A stretch of 64,000 nt of DNA from assembly GCF_900104035.1 (NCBI RefSeq), contig NZ_FNIT01000001.1, forward strand, positions 186,001 to 250,000, given 5' to 3'. This document shows positions 1 through 9,056 of the stretch, one piece after another. The notes beneath the pieces were generated by a model. The model ran no database searches. It had not been told where the DNA came from and worked only from the letters and a program-made list of their open reading frames with translations. The position numbers and the translations under genes are program-made. Source of the stretch: Aureimonas jatrophae (GTDB taxonomy: Bacteria > Pseudomonadota > Alphaproteobacteria > Rhizobiales > Rhizobiaceae). Within the stretch, counting starts at the first letter, position 1. Each line of letters starts with the position of its first letter.

Positions 1-677
1 TCGCGACCCGCCAGATAGGCGGCGGACGGGTCGAGCGCGTCGCGCAGATCGGCAAAGCGGGCAGCCACAGCCTCGGCGCGCAGGTAGGGGAGGCGGGCCG
101 CGGCGTAGCGCGCGCGAGCCTCCTCGAGGCTGCCGGACTGAACCGCGCGATCGAGGTCCTGCGCGGCCGACTCCATCTTCGCGCCCTGCATCGCCAGAAA
201 CACCTGGTATTCGGCAAGCGGCCCGATGAACGCGGTCAGTTCGGGCTTTGCGGGACCGGCGCCGTCCGCTGCGGGCGTGACGGTGAGCACGCCCCGCGGG
301 TTCGACAGGAGACCGCAGGTGATCGCGTAGCGGCCTTCGCGCAGGCGCGCCGACAGGGTCTGCGACAGGCCGGGAGCGATGTTCTCGCGCTCCTCGACCA
401 CCATCACGCCGTCGAGGATCTCCCATTCCACGACGCGGTCCGACCGGTTGACCACGCGAAAGGTCGAGCGGCCCGCCGGAACGCTGATCGCGTTCGGCTC
501 GCACGCGCCGTCGCGCAGCGTCACGGTGATGGCATCGTCGGCCGAAGCGCCGGCGGATGCGCGCATCGAGGCGACGGTGAAGAGCCCGCCACCCGCCACC
601 ATCAGGAGCGCAGCGCCCGCGACGCCCCAACGCAAGAGATGGCGCGGCGGCGCGGCGGTGTCGGATGCGGCGGTCAC
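1..677 (-). CDS. efeO: EfeO iron-uptake protein, N-terminal part (truncated by window edge)
   Basis: This is the N-terminal 225 or so residues of the periplasmic or membrane-anchored component of the EfeUOB ferrous iron importer. Residues about 15-37 form a hydrophobic anchor. Residues about 47-115 look like a cupredoxin-type domain with the ITCGLLSNPRG stretch. After a proline-rich linker the helical M75/imelysin domain begins (residue 125 on) and runs off the left edge. The GTG start overlaps the efeU stop by four bases (GTGA), so the two genes should be translationally coupled. efeB would be expected next, outside the window. Family assignment is firm from architecture and operon order; the iron-binding residues of the imelysin domain are not visible here. 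Confidence 0.85.
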   Translation of the reverse strand, partial: MTAASDTAAPPRHLLRWGVAGAALLMVAGGGLFTVASMRASAGASADDAITVTLRDGACEPNAISVPAGRSTFRVVNRSDRVVEWEILDGVMVVEERENIAPGLSQTLSARLREGRYAITCGLLSNPRGVLTVTPAADGAGPAKPELTAFIGPLAEYQVFLAMQGAKMESAAQDLDRAVQSGSLEEARARYAAARLPYLRAEAVAARFADLRDALDPSAAYLAGR

Positions 678-1516
678 GACAGCGCCTCCGCCGTCCGCCG
701 CGCCGGTCGGGCGGGCGCCGCCGGTCGCAGGAACAGCCAAAGCGCTACCGCGAGGTACCCGACATAGAGAATCACCTCGCCGAGGGTCGGATCGGCCTGG
801 TAGCCGAACAGGCCGGACAGAACCGAGCCCGCGACGCCATCGGTCGGAAGCACCGAGGTGAGGTCGACGACGACGCCCTGCAGGCTGTTCCAGACGCCGG
901 CCTCGTGCAGGTGACGCAGCGAGCCCGCGAAGATGCCGGCCGCGACGAACAGGATGAAGACGCCGGTCCAGCGGAAGAACCGCGACAGGTCGAGACGGAT
1001 GCCGCCGCGATACAGGATGTAGCCGACGACGCCCGACACGAGGATGCCGAGAAGCGCGCCGAGGGGGCCGGCCGCGCCGGGGCTCTGCTGGAAGATCGCG
1101 AGCAGGAAGAAGACTGACTCAAGTCCCTCGCGCGCCACGGCGAAGAAGACGAGGCCGATCAGCGCGAGGCTGGGCGTCGCCGATCGCATCAGCGCCGCGT
1201 CGATCGAGGTGCGCAACTCGTGGCCGATCGATCGCGCGGCCCGGCGCATCCAGAGAACCATGGAGGTCAGGATCGCGACCGCGACGAAGCCGACCAAGGC
1301 CTCGAAGAGCTCCTGCGTCGCCTGCGGAAATTCGGCGCTCGCCAGCTGCAGCGCCGCTCCGACGAAGAGTGACAACGCGGCGGCCAGGAAGATGCCGATC
1401 CAGACCGCCGGCATCCAGGCCGCGCGACCCGTGCGCGCGAGGTAGCTGGCGACGATGCCGACGACGAGGGCGGCCTCGAGGCCTTCGCGCAGCATGATCA
1501 GAAAGGGAACGAGCAT
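674..1516 (-). CDS. efeU: EfeU ferrous iron permease (FTR1/OFeT family)
   Basis: This is an inner-membrane iron permease of 280 residues, close to the 276 of the E. coli protein. Two REGLE motifs are visible, LREGLEAAL near residue 9 and AREGLESVFF near residue 128; in this family these glutamate motifs are the iron-binding sites of the transport path. About seven hydrophobic segments follow. The chosen ATG gives a start (MLVPFLIMLREGLE) that aligns with E. coli EfeU; an ATG four codons upstream is the alternative, and neither has a strong ribosome site. It is first in the operon with efeO and lies about 100 bases downstream of an Irr-type iron box, so iron control is likely. Confidence 0.93.
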   Translation of the reverse strand: MLVPFLIMLREGLEAALVVGIVASYLARTGRAAWMPAVWIGIFLAAALSLFVGAALQLASAEFPQATQELFEALVGFVAVAILTSMVLWMRRAARSIGHELRTSIDAALMRSATPSLALIGLVFFAVAREGLESVFFLLAIFQQSPGAAGPLGALLGILVSGVVGYILYRGGIRLDLSRFFRWTGVFILFVAAGIFAGSLRHLHEAGVWNSLQGVVVDLTSVLPTDGVAGSVLSGLFGYQADPTLGEVILYVGYLAVALWLFLRPAAPARPARRTAEALS

Positions 1517-1619
1517 GGGGCCGGTCATCCGAAAAGGGCTGGCGCCAGGCGGTCGCGGGCGGGCCGGACCGGGCGCGACCGCTATAAACCTTTCCCAAAT
1601 ACTCATCAATAAAAAGTGT

Positions 1620-1636
1620 TTTTGAATTGTTCTAAG
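1620..1636 (-). promoter_or_regulatory. Iron control element-like inverted repeat upstream of efeU
   Basis: Read on the minus strand the site is CTTAGAA-CAA-TTCAAAA. It differs in few positions from the rhizobial iron control element, TTTAGAA-N3-TTCTAAA, which is bound by Irr. It lies 104 bases before the efeU start, within an AT-rich patch that contrasts with the surrounding GC-rich sequence. The match is seen in the sequence; Irr binding is inferred from what is known of Hyphomicrobiales. Confidence 0.55.
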
Positions 1637-1763
1637 TAACGATGCCTCCGATCGACGATCATCCGCGCTGAGACGATCGGTCCGCGATCGTTCGGTTGCC
1701 TGAAACCGGCCGCGGCTTACCTGCGGGCTGGAGTGTCTCTCGAGTGTTCCAAGGTCCGGTTCC

Positions 1764-3086
1764 ATGTCGCGCCAGCCACCCTTTTCCGCCGGATCTCCCG
1801 TTCCCAGCCGCCGCCTGTCGCGCCTTGCGCGTCTCGGCGGCATGGCCGGCGGCCTGGCGGGCGGCGTGCTTCTCGACGGCGCGCGGCGCCTTGCGTCGGG
1901 CGAGCGCCCGCGCTGGGAGGACCTCGTGCTGACGCCTGGCAATGTCGCGCGTGTGACCGACCAGCTCGCGCAGCTGCGCGGCGCGGCGATGAAGATGGGC
2001 CAGCTCCTGTCGATGGATGCCGGCGACCTCCTGCCGTCCGAGCTGTCTTCGATCATGGCGCGCCTGCGCGCCGATGCCGAGCCGATGCCGCGCGCGCAGG
2101 TTCAAGGCGTCCTGGACGCCGCCTGGGGCCGGGGCTGGGAAGCGCAGTTCGAGGACTTCCCCTTCCGCCCGGTCGCAGCCGCCTCGATCGGTCAGGTGCA
2201 CCGGGCGCTGACGCGCGACGGTCGGCTGCTGGCGGTCAAGATCCAGTATCCGGGCGTGCGCCGCTCGATCGACAGCGACGTCGACAACGTCGCGACGCTG
2301 CTGCGCGTGTCGCGCATCCTTCCCGCCCATCTCGACATCTCGCCGCTGCTGTCCGAGGCCAAGCGGCAGCTACACGAGGAGGCGGACTACGAGCGCGAGG
2401 CCGGATGCCTCGACCGGTTCCGCACGCTGCTCGGCGACGATCCGGCCTACCTTCTGCCGAGCGTCGAGCGCGACCTCACACGTCCGGACGTTTTGGCCAT
2501 GACCTATCTCGACAGTGTGCCGATCGAGACGCTGGAGACGGCTCCGCAGGAGGAGCGCGACCGCACCGCCGAGCGACTGCTGGCGCTGGCGATGCGCGAG
2601 CTCTTCGAGTTCCAGCTGATGCAGACGGATCCGAACCTTGCCAACTATCGCTACGACCTGAAGAGCCAGCGGATCGTACTTCTCGACTTCGGAGCGACGC
2701 GGGCCTTTCCCGTGACGCTGGCGGAGGAATGCCGGGGGCTGGCGAGAGCGGCGCTGGCGGGAAGCCGCAACGACGCGCAGGACACGCTCCTGCGCCTCGG
2801 TCTTCTCGACGAGCGGCTGCCGGAGTCGCGACGCACCGAGATCCTCCGCCTCTTCGCCATGGCGACCGAGCCGCTCCGCCGTGACGGACCCTACGATTTC
2901 GGCGACCAGGCCTTGGCTCGAGCCCTTCGCGACGAGGGCATGGCGATGGCGACCGACCGGCGCGACTGGCGCCTGCCGCCGGTCGACGCCCTGTTCCTGC
3001 AGCGCAAGTTCGCCGGCACCTATCTTCTGGCCGCGCGCCTGCGGGCACGGGTGGACGTGCGGCGGTTGATCGAACGCTACGTCTGA
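1764..3086 (+). CDS. COQ8/ADCK3-like ABC1 (UbiB/AarF) family atypical kinase
   Basis: This 440-residue protein belongs to the ABC1/UbiB atypical kinase-ATPase family, whose members support ubiquinone biosynthesis or lipid homeostasis. The visible signatures are the KxGQ motif (KMGQLLSM, about residue 78), the alanine-rich loop AAASIGQVH (about 137), the VAIN-type lysine in AVKIQYPG (about 158), QTDPNLANY (about 290) and DFGATR (about 308). The QTDPN form, rather than the UbiB-type ADPHPGN, places it nearer to eukaryotic COQ8/ADCK3 than to canonical UbiB. It lacks the C-terminal membrane helices of UbiB. It converges on the helicase-nuclease gene, with the two 3' ends overlapping by 10 bases. 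Its substrate cannot be told from sequence. Confidence 0.88.
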   Translation: MSRQPPFSAGSPVPSRRLSRLARLGGMAGGLAGGVLLDGARRLASGERPRWEDLVLTPGNVARVTDQLAQLRGAAMKMGQLLSMDAGDLLPSELSSIMARLRADAEPMPRAQVQGVLDAAWGRGWEAQFEDFPFRPVAAASIGQVHRALTRDGRLLAVKIQYPGVRRSIDSDVDNVATLLRVSRILPAHLDISPLLSEAKRQLHEEADYEREAGCLDRFRTLLGDDPAYLLPSVERDLTRPDVLAMTYLDSVPIETLETAPQEERDRTAERLLALAMRELFEFQLMQTDPNLANYRYDLKSQRIVLLDFGATRAFPVTLAEECRGLARAALAGSRNDAQDTLLRLGLLDERLPESRRTEILRLFAMATEPLRRDGPYDFGDQALARALRDEGMAMATDRRDWRLPPVDALFLQRKFAGTYLLAARLRARVDVRRLIERYV

Positions 3087-6000
3087 TCCGCGGTCGCGTC
3101 GGCGCTCCGTTGCGCGCGATCCGTGGCCAGCATCGCTTCGAGGCCGCCGTGCAGCCGCTTTGCCGCGCCCTCCGGATCGAACCACCAGTCGGTCGACCAG
3201 ACGCGCAGGATCTGCCACCCGAGCCCACGCAGGACCTCCTCGCGCACCTTGTCGCGGTCGCGCGCCGTGGCCGAGCGATGGTAGGTCGCCCCGTCGCACT
3301 CGACGCCCGCGAGATAAGCGCCCGGACGGTCCGGGTGCGGGATGCCGATGTCGACGCGAAAGCCCGAGACGCCGACCTGCGGCACGCAGCGCCAGCCGAG
3401 ATCGCGCAAGGCAGCCATCACGGCCTCCTCGAAGGGCGAGTCCGGCTCGCCCTGCGATCCCACGTCGGCCGACGGTAGCGCCGCCGCGCCCCGATCGGCG
3501 TAGTCGAGAAAGGTCTTGAGGTCGCGCACGCCCGCCGACTTGGTGCGCGACAGGTCGATCTGGTCCGCCTTGAGAGCGGAATACGCGAGGAGTTCGGTTC
3601 GGGCGCGCGTCACCGCGACGTTGAGCCGGCGCTCGCCGCCCTCGCGGTTCAGCGCACCGAAGTCCATGGCGAGCTTGCCGGCGGAATCGCGCCCGAAGGT
3701 GATCGAGAACAGGATGACGTCGCGCTCGTCGCCCTGCACGTTCTCCAGGTTCTTGACGAAGACGGGCTCCAAGCGCTCGTCGGCGAAGAACCATTCGATC
3801 TCCGGATCGGCCCGCCGCTCGTCGTCGAGGAGGTCCTGGATCAGCGCCTGCTGCTGCGCGTTGAACGTGATGACGCCGAAGGTCGGGCGCCTGGCGTCCG
3901 GCAGCGTGAGGGCTTCGCGCAGCCGCGAGGCCAGATCCGCCGCGATCGCGCGTGCCTCGTCGCGGTTGGTGCGGCTCTTCCCCCGATCGTAGACGGCGCC
4001 CGGCAGGTGACGCAGCGAAACGGCGCGGTCTTCGGTCACCGGCGAGGGGAAGGTGATCAGCCGGTTCTCGTAGTAGTGATGGTTCGAGAAGGCGATCAGC
4101 GACTCGTGGCGCGAGCGGTAGTGCCAGCGCAGGTGATGCACCGGCAGGCCCGAGGCGCGCGCTTCGTCGAGGATGCTCTCGAGGTCGCGCTCGTGATCGG
4201 CGGTCTCGTCATCCTCGGCCTCGTTGCGTCCGAAGAAGTTTGTGGGCGGCAGCTGCTTCGGATCGCCGACGATCACGGTCTGGCGCGCGCGGGCGATGGC
4301 TCCCACCGCGTCCCAGGTCGTGATCTGCGACGCCTCGTCGAAGATCACGACGTCGAACGGCGCCTGGGTCGGCGGCAGGTACTGCGCGATCGAGAGCGGC
4401 GACATCAGGAGACAGGGGGCGAGCTGCGGAAAGCTGTCGGGCATGCCGGCGATCATCTCGCGGATCGACCGGCTGGGTCGCTTCAGCTCCATCTGGTGGC
4501 GCAGGAGCCCCAGCTCGGACTTGCGCGGCACGGCCGCCGTGTCGGGCAGGTCATGGCGGATCGCGGCATGGACATGGGCGCCCGCCGCCGCGCGAGCGAG
4601 ATCGTCGAGCGCGCGGAAGTCCTCGATCGCATGCTCGTGGCTGAAGCGGCGGAAGTCGCGCAGCGTGGCATCGGCGTCGATCGCGAGCGGCAACCACCAG
4701 CGCGCATAGGCGAGCCGAAACGCGCTCGCCGCCTCATCCGGGGCAACCGAGCCCTCCTCGATCGCCTCGACCAGCGGCTGAAGTCCGTTTGACAGCGCAC
4801 GGCGGCGAACGGCTGACCAGGTGGACCAGTCGCGCAGCCGACCGCGGCCCTCCTCGATGGCGCGCACCGTATCTTCCACCGACGTTGGGGTCGCGCCCGG
4901 CTCGGCGGAAGGGGCCGAGCCGTGCGACCAGGCCGTGAACTGGCGCTCGGCCTCCGCGAAACGAACGACGGCGACGGCCAGGGCGGCCGCCGCCCGGCGC
5001 AACGGCGTTCCGTCCGCGAGCTCGAGCCGCAGCCGTGCTCCGGATCCGCCATCTGGAGCGATACGCGCGACGGCGTCCTGAAGCCGCTGCGCCGCGTCGA
5101 GCCGGGCCCGCAGGGCATCCGGATCCGTGTCGAGGCCCGCGAAGACCGGTGCTAGGGTGGAGAGCGGACTGCGTTCGATCTGGGCGCGACTGGCCTGGAG
5201 CCGTCGCAGGAGCGGCAGGTCGACCTCGGGGTCGGGTGTGCCGGAGGCGGCATAGGTCGCAAGAAGCCGCGCGGCCCCCCGTTTGCTGAGGATCGAGATC
5301 GGCCAGATGCTGCTCTTCGCTTCGCGCCAGCGGCGGTCGAGATCGTCCACCGGCACGCGCGCGAGTTCGTCCCGGTCGTAGCGCGCCGAGAGCCGCACCT
5401 CGTCCGCATGGAAACTGCGCATCTCGGCCGCCAGCGGCTCCACCGCCTCGCGCCACCTCGTCAGGTTCCGATCGACGGCGAGCGCGGCGTCGCCGGGCGA
5501 TATGCCGGCGACGGCGTCGGCCAGCGATCGCAGTTGATCGATGCGTTCGAAATCGAGCCCGTCCTCCGTCCATGCATCCAGCGCACGGGCCAGCGCGCCG
5601 GCCGCATCGGCCAGCGTGACCGTCGTCTCGCGCAGGGTCCTGGCTGCGGCCAGCAGCGCCTCCTGCCAAGCGGAGCTCCAGTCGTCCCGCTCCACCCAAC
5701 GCAGCTCCGGGCGGCTCCCGACCGCCGCGAAGGTGCGGCCAAGTACGGTTGCGAGCTCCTCGAGTTCCGTGAGCCCCGCGGCGTCGTGCGCATCGGGCGA
5801 CCCCCAGCGCAGGGCGGGCGCGTGGCGGGCGCTCCCGCGCAGCGTCAGGCCCATGGCGCGATAGGCCGTCAGGCCGTTTGCGGCCGGCGCGTGCAGGGCA
5901 TTGGCATAACGGTTCAGCTCGTCGCGCTTGACGCGAAGTCGCCCGTTGATCGCGATCCAGTCCTCGCCGCCCCGTTCGCCGCCATTCTCCCAGGCGTTGC

Positions 6001-8311
6001 GCAACTGCCGGAGGAAATGCCGGCGGTCCGCCTTGGACGAGTGCAGCTCCAGGCAGTGGTCCCCGAGACCCACCTGGCAGAGACGACGGTAGACGACCTC
6101 GAGCGCGGCGGTCTTCTCGGCCACGAACAGCACGGTGCGCCGGTTCGCCAAGCAGTGGGCGATCATGTTGGCGATGGTCTGGCTCTTGCCGGTGCCCGGC
6201 GGGCCGACGATCACGAAGTCCTTGCCCTCGGCGGCCGCCAGGCTCGCGACGATCTGCGAGGAGTCGGCCGGCAGGGGCGTCACGATCGACGCCGGCTCGA
6301 AGGCGCGATCCACCTCGCGCGGCGCGCGGAAGGCGACCGTGTCCGGGAAGGGCTGCTCGGGCGTATCGAGGAGGTGGCGCACGACGCGGTTCTGCCGCAG
6401 CGCGTCGGTGCGCTCGGTCAGGTCCTTCCACATAAGGTACTTGGCGAAGGAGAAGGTGCCGAGCGCCGCCTCGTCCACGACCTCGAAGCCCGGTGCCTCG
6501 CGCACCGCCTGCCGCATCCGCTCCAGCACGGCCGCGACGTCGATGCCCTTCTCGTCGGTCGGCAGTTCGCCCGACAGGCCCGGAACGGCGAGGCGAAAAT
6601 CGCGCTCCAGGAACTGGAGAAGCGTCGCGTTGAACCGCACCTCGTCCTCGTGATGAACGAGGCGGAAGGGCGCGCTCGCGCTGCGGCGCTCGAGCCGTGC
6701 CGGCAGAAGGAGAAGCGGCGCGCGATAGGTCCGCTCGTCCTCGGGCTGCTTGCGCCAGCGAAGGAAGCCCACCGCCACAAAGAGCGTGTTGGTGCCACCC
6801 TCGGCGAGATCGTTGCGCGCCTGCCGGTAGAGGGCGGTCAACCGCGCGTCCAGGGCCGTGCCGTCGAGCGGCGAGGCCAGTTCGTCCCGTGCGAGAGCCT
6901 CGCGGGCGAAGAGCACGGACCTGTCCTCGCCGCGCGTCTGGCGAAACAGGGTCTCGTCGCGCTGCCCGACCGGGTTCTCGGCGGGAATCGAGACGATCCG
7001 CATTCCGTGTCCGCCGGCAAGCCGGTCCTCCAGGAAGGCCGCGTCGGGGCAGAGGAAGGGAACGGTCGAGGCCGAGAGCGTGAAGTTCAGGAGACGGTTT
7101 CGCAGCGACAGGTCGAGCAGGCGACTCTGCCAGCGGTCGATCCGGCCCGCGGGCGTCGTCGGTTTCGCCTCCGCGGCCTGTGCGGCCGGCAGCTGCGAGG
7201 CGTCGGGCAGCGGGGGCAGGGGAAGAGCGCCAAGAGCGGGTTCCGCATCCGCCGCATCCCCGTCGGGCCGGCTTTCGTGCGAGGCCAGCGGCATGATGCC
7301 GGCGCTCCGCGCCCGAGCGATGTCCACGGCGGCTGTGAAGGAACGGGCCGCGCCCTCGTCGAGCTGCCGCGCGGCCTCCTGCCGAGCCGCTTCGACACCG
7401 AGCGGCGGCCGATGCGTCAGTCCAGTGGTTTCGAAGAGCATCAGCTCGCGTGCGGCAAGCGCCTTGCGCACCTCGCTGCGATCGGTCTCCACCAGGCGTG
7501 GCAGAGTCTGGGGACGCAGCCAGGCGCCGGCCAGCGCATGACCGTCCGTCAGCACCAGAACGGCGTTGAGGCCCACCGCCTCCAGCGCAGCCGCCAGCAA
7601 CAGCGCCGTGTCGAGACAGGTCGCTAGCCCCTCGGTTGTGATCGTGCTCGGACGGCGCACCTTCTGCCCGCTGGTTTCGAAGCTCTTGGGCGGCTCGGCA
7701 TAATGGAGACCGAGATCGGCGATGGCGGCATAGATCGCGGCTGCCAGCATGTAGCTGCGGGCGGGATCGCCGCTCTGGTAGCCATCCAGAGCGGTGGCAT
7801 GGCCATGCTCGCCGAGGCGCTCGGCCGCCGCTCGCAGCAGCCGCGCGACCGCGGGATCGTTCGGCATCGCGAAGGCGGGCAGGAGCTGCGCCATATCGCT
7901 GGCGCCGCCCCATTCGTCGCGCGCCAGGAGGCGCACGGGGTGGCGCAGGGTCGCCAGCACGGTTTCGCCCGTCCGCAGTTCGAGTTGCGCCTCGCCGCGC
8001 TCCGCCTCGTCGAGACGGGCAAGATACGCCGGGTCCAGCTCGACGCGGCGGTCCGCGAGCTCGAGCCCATCCGGGCCGAGCCTGTCGATCCGCCAGATCT
8101 TCTCGCGCAGGAAGGGCGGTTCGGATCGAAGGTGCAGTTGGAGCGACGAGCGCGTCTCTCCGTCCTCGACCGACAGCCGAACGCGGCGAAGAACCGGCAC
8201 CGCGTTCTGGAACGACGCATAGGTGAGGCTCGGCTCGATCTCGGCTTCGATCCGGACCGTCGGCAGGGCCTCGACCGTTTCGTTCGTGTCGGCCGTTACG
8301 CCATCCGCCAT
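3077..8311 (-). CDS. Giant DUF4011 - SF1 helicase - Vsr/MTES_1575-like nuclease protein
   Basis: This is a multidomain protein of about 1744 residues. The N-terminal third carries a DUF4011 region (RLLDLSLRNRLLNF, about residue 396). The centre is a superfamily I helicase/AAA core: Walker A GPPGTGKSQ (about 703), Walker B FDVVIFDEASQ (about 1319), VGDPKQLPPT (about 1345) and the motif VI-like NVAVTRART (about 1562). The C-terminus is a PD-(D/E)xK nuclease-like domain of the Vsr/MTES_1575 type, with FRVDIGI (about 1648), GVECDGATYH (about 1668) and RDRDKVRE. The ATG at 8311 is chosen because GGAAGG lies 9 bases upstream; an in-frame ATG at 8320 sits too close to that site. Similar DUF4011-helicase-Vsr proteins have been proposed as anti-phage effectors. 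No other defence gene is next to it; a cupin gene lies upstream on the same strand. Confidence 0.9.
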   Translation of the reverse strand: MADGVTADTNETVEALPTVRIEAEIEPSLTYASFQNAVPVLRRVRLSVEDGETRSSLQLHLRSEPPFLREKIWRIDRLGPDGLELADRRVELDPAYLARLDEAERGEAQLELRTGETVLATLRHPVRLLARDEWGGASDMAQLLPAFAMPNDPAVARLLRAAAERLGEHGHATALDGYQSGDPARSYMLAAAIYAAIADLGLHYAEPPKSFETSGQKVRRPSTITTEGLATCLDTALLLAAALEAVGLNAVLVLTDGHALAGAWLRPQTLPRLVETDRSEVRKALAARELMLFETTGLTHRPPLGVEAARQEAARQLDEGAARSFTAAVDIARARSAGIMPLASHESRPDGDAADAEPALGALPLPPLPDASQLPAAQAAEAKPTTPAGRIDRWQSRLLDLSLRNRLLNFTLSASTVPFLCPDAAFLEDRLAGGHGMRIVSIPAENPVGQRDETLFRQTRGEDRSVLFAREALARDELASPLDGTALDARLTALYRQARNDLAEGGTNTLFVAVGFLRWRKQPEDERTYRAPLLLLPARLERRSASAPFRLVHHEDEVRFNATLLQFLERDFRLAVPGLSGELPTDEKGIDVAAVLERMRQAVREAPGFEVVDEAALGTFSFAKYLMWKDLTERTDALRQNRVVRHLLDTPEQPFPDTVAFRAPREVDRAFEPASIVTPLPADSSQIVASLAAAEGKDFVIVGPPGTGKSQTIANMIAHCLANRRTVLFVAEKTAALEVVYRRLCQVGLGDHCLELHSSKADRRHFLRQLRNAWENGGERGGEDWIAINGRLRVKRDELNRYANALHAPAANGLTAYRAMGLTLRGSARHAPALRWGSPDAHDAAGLTELEELATVLGRTFAAVGSRPELRWVERDDWSSAWQEALLAAARTLRETTVTLADAAGALARALDAWTEDGLDFERIDQLRSLADAVAGISPGDAALAVDRNLTRWREAVEPLAAEMRSFHADEVRLSARYDRDELARVPVDDLDRRWREAKSSIWPISILSKRGAARLLATYAASGTPDPEVDLPLLRRLQASRAQIERSPLSTLAPVFAGLDTDPDALRARLDAAQRLQDAVARIAPDGGSGARLRLELADGTPLRRAAAALAVAVVRFAEAERQFTAWSHGSAPSAEPGATPTSVEDTVRAIEEGRGRLRDWSTWSAVRRRALSNGLQPLVEAIEEGSVAPDEAASAFRLAYARWWLPLAIDADATLRDFRRFSHEHAIEDFRALDDLARAAAGAHVHAAIRHDLPDTAAVPRKSELGLLRHQMELKRPSRSIREMIAGMPDSFPQLAPCLLMSPLSIAQYLPPTQAPFDVVIFDEASQITTWDAVGAIARARQTVIVGDPKQLPPTNFFGRNEAEDDETADHERDLESILDEARASGLPVHHLRWHYRSRHESLIAFSNHHYYENRLITFPSPVTEDRAVSLRHLPGAVYDRGKSRTNRDEARAIAADLASRLREALTLPDARRPTFGVITFNAQQQALIQDLLDDERRADPEIEWFFADERLEPVFVKNLENVQGDERDVILFSITFGRDSAGKLAMDFGALNREGGERRLNVAVTRARTELLAYSALKADQIDLSRTKSAGVRDLKTFLDYADRGAAALPSADVGSQGEPDSPFEEAVMAALRDLGWRCVPQVGVSGFRVDIGIPHPDRPGAYLAGVECDGATYHRSATARDRDKVREEVLRGLGWQILRVWSTDWWFDPEGAAKRLHGGLEAMLATDRAQRSADATADQT

Positions 8312-8383
8312 CGCATCCATCCTTCCGTCGCTGCGCAGGATTGGCGAGGTTCGGGGGGCTCCGTCAACCGTCGGCGCGAGCCG

Positions 8384-8788
8384 CTAGGACCGTGCCGCGG
8401 CATACGCGGCGTCGCTCACCTTTTCCATCCAGTCCACGACCTTGCCGTCCAGGCTTTCCTGAATGGCGATATGCGTCATCGCGACCGTCGGCGACGCACC
8501 GTGCCAGTGGCGCTCGCCCGGCTCGAACCAGACGACGTCGCCGGGACCGACGGTCTCCACGGGACCGTCCTCGCGCTGAACGAGCCCGACGCCCGACGTC
8601 ACGATCAGGGTTTGGCCGAGCGGATGCGTATGCCACGCGGTTCGCGCTCCGGGCTCGAAGGTGACCGTGGCGGCGGCGGCGCGCCGGGCCTCGTTCGGCT
8701 GAAACAAGGGATCGACGCGCACGCTGCCCGTAAACCAGTCGGTTGGTCCCGGCCCGGATGGGCGCGTTCCGTTGCGGATGATGTCCAT
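8384..8788 (-). CDS. Cupin-domain protein (mandelonitrile-lyase-like cupin)
   Basis: This single-domain cupin has 134 residues. Cupin motif 1 is [16 protein letters not shown] (HxH about residues 50-52) and motif 2 is [11 protein letters not shown] (about 89-99), giving the usual three metal-binding histidines. The sequence resembles small proteobacterial cupins related to the manganese-dependent (R)-mandelonitrile lyase group; carboxymuconolactone-decarboxylase-associated cupins look similar. The substrate is unknown. The ATG at 8788 was taken because the domain begins there; the open frame extends further upstream without similarity. It lies 72 bases upstream of the helicase-nuclease gene on the same strand, so co-transcription is possible. 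It is divergent from the dehydrogenase gene at 9057. Confidence 0.85.
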   Translation of the reverse strand: MDIIRNGTRPSGPGPTDWFTGSVRVDPLFQPNEARRAAAATVTFEPGARTAWHTHPLGQTLIVTSGVGLVQREDGPVETVGPGDVVWFEPGERHWHGASPTVAMTHIAIQESLDGKVVDWMEKVSDAAYAAARS

Positions 8789-8943
8789 GACGATCTGTTT
8801 CCCGATTTCATTCCGGGATAAGGCTAGGCCGCGGGCGGCGAATGACACCCCTGCCAGAACCCGTCGGCCGTTGCCGCCCATCGCCTCACGCTGCGCTGCA
8901 CAAATATGAGGCAGCCCCAGTCTTTGGCGAAACCGCAAGCGTT

Positions 8944-8960
8944 ATGAAAATGAATTTCAT
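8944..8960. promoter_or_regulatory. Palindromic box, probable RpiR operator 1
   Basis: ATGAAAATGAATTTCAT is an inverted repeat (ATGAAA and TTTCAT arms) in the intergenic space between the cupin and the dehydrogenase. Its GAAAAT half-site recurs at 9018, 17551 (reverse) and 17614, always at promoters of this catabolic locus. A MurR/RpiR regulator gene lies in the locus at 18033, so it is the likely binding partner. The repeat is seen directly; the regulator assignment is inferred. Confidence 0.5.
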
Positions 8961-8986
8961 CGCCTGACTGACGAAGCGTGGCCGTA

Positions 8987-9015
8987 TTGACGTTTTTGCG
9001 TCGCTGCACCAACGT
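8987..9015 (+). promoter_or_regulatory. Candidate promoter of the dehydrogenase-ABC operon
   Basis: TTGACG at 8987-8992 would be the -35 element, followed after 17 bases by a weak -10 (CAACGT, 9010-9015). The second GAAAAT-type box begins three bases later, which would place it across the transcription start, a usual position for a repressor site. The -10 match is poor, so the exact start is uncertain. Confidence 0.35.
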
Positions 9016-9017
9016 GC

Positions 9018-9030
9018 GAAAATAAATTAC
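9018..9030. promoter_or_regulatory. GAAAAT-type box, probable RpiR operator 2
   Basis: GAAAATAAATTAC lies 27 bases upstream of the ATG at 9057. It shares the GAAAAT half-site and A/T core with the boxes at 8944 and 17614. Together with the 8944 box it would bracket the candidate promoter. Confidence 0.45.
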
Positions 9031-9056
9031 GGCAGCAGGCGGAATCGGACAACGGA

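Noticed and set aside
3077-8788. Defence island around the helicase-nuclease gene.
   Set aside because: Neighbours are a COQ8-like kinase, iron uptake genes and a cupin; no integrase, tRNA, transposase or other defence gene is seen.
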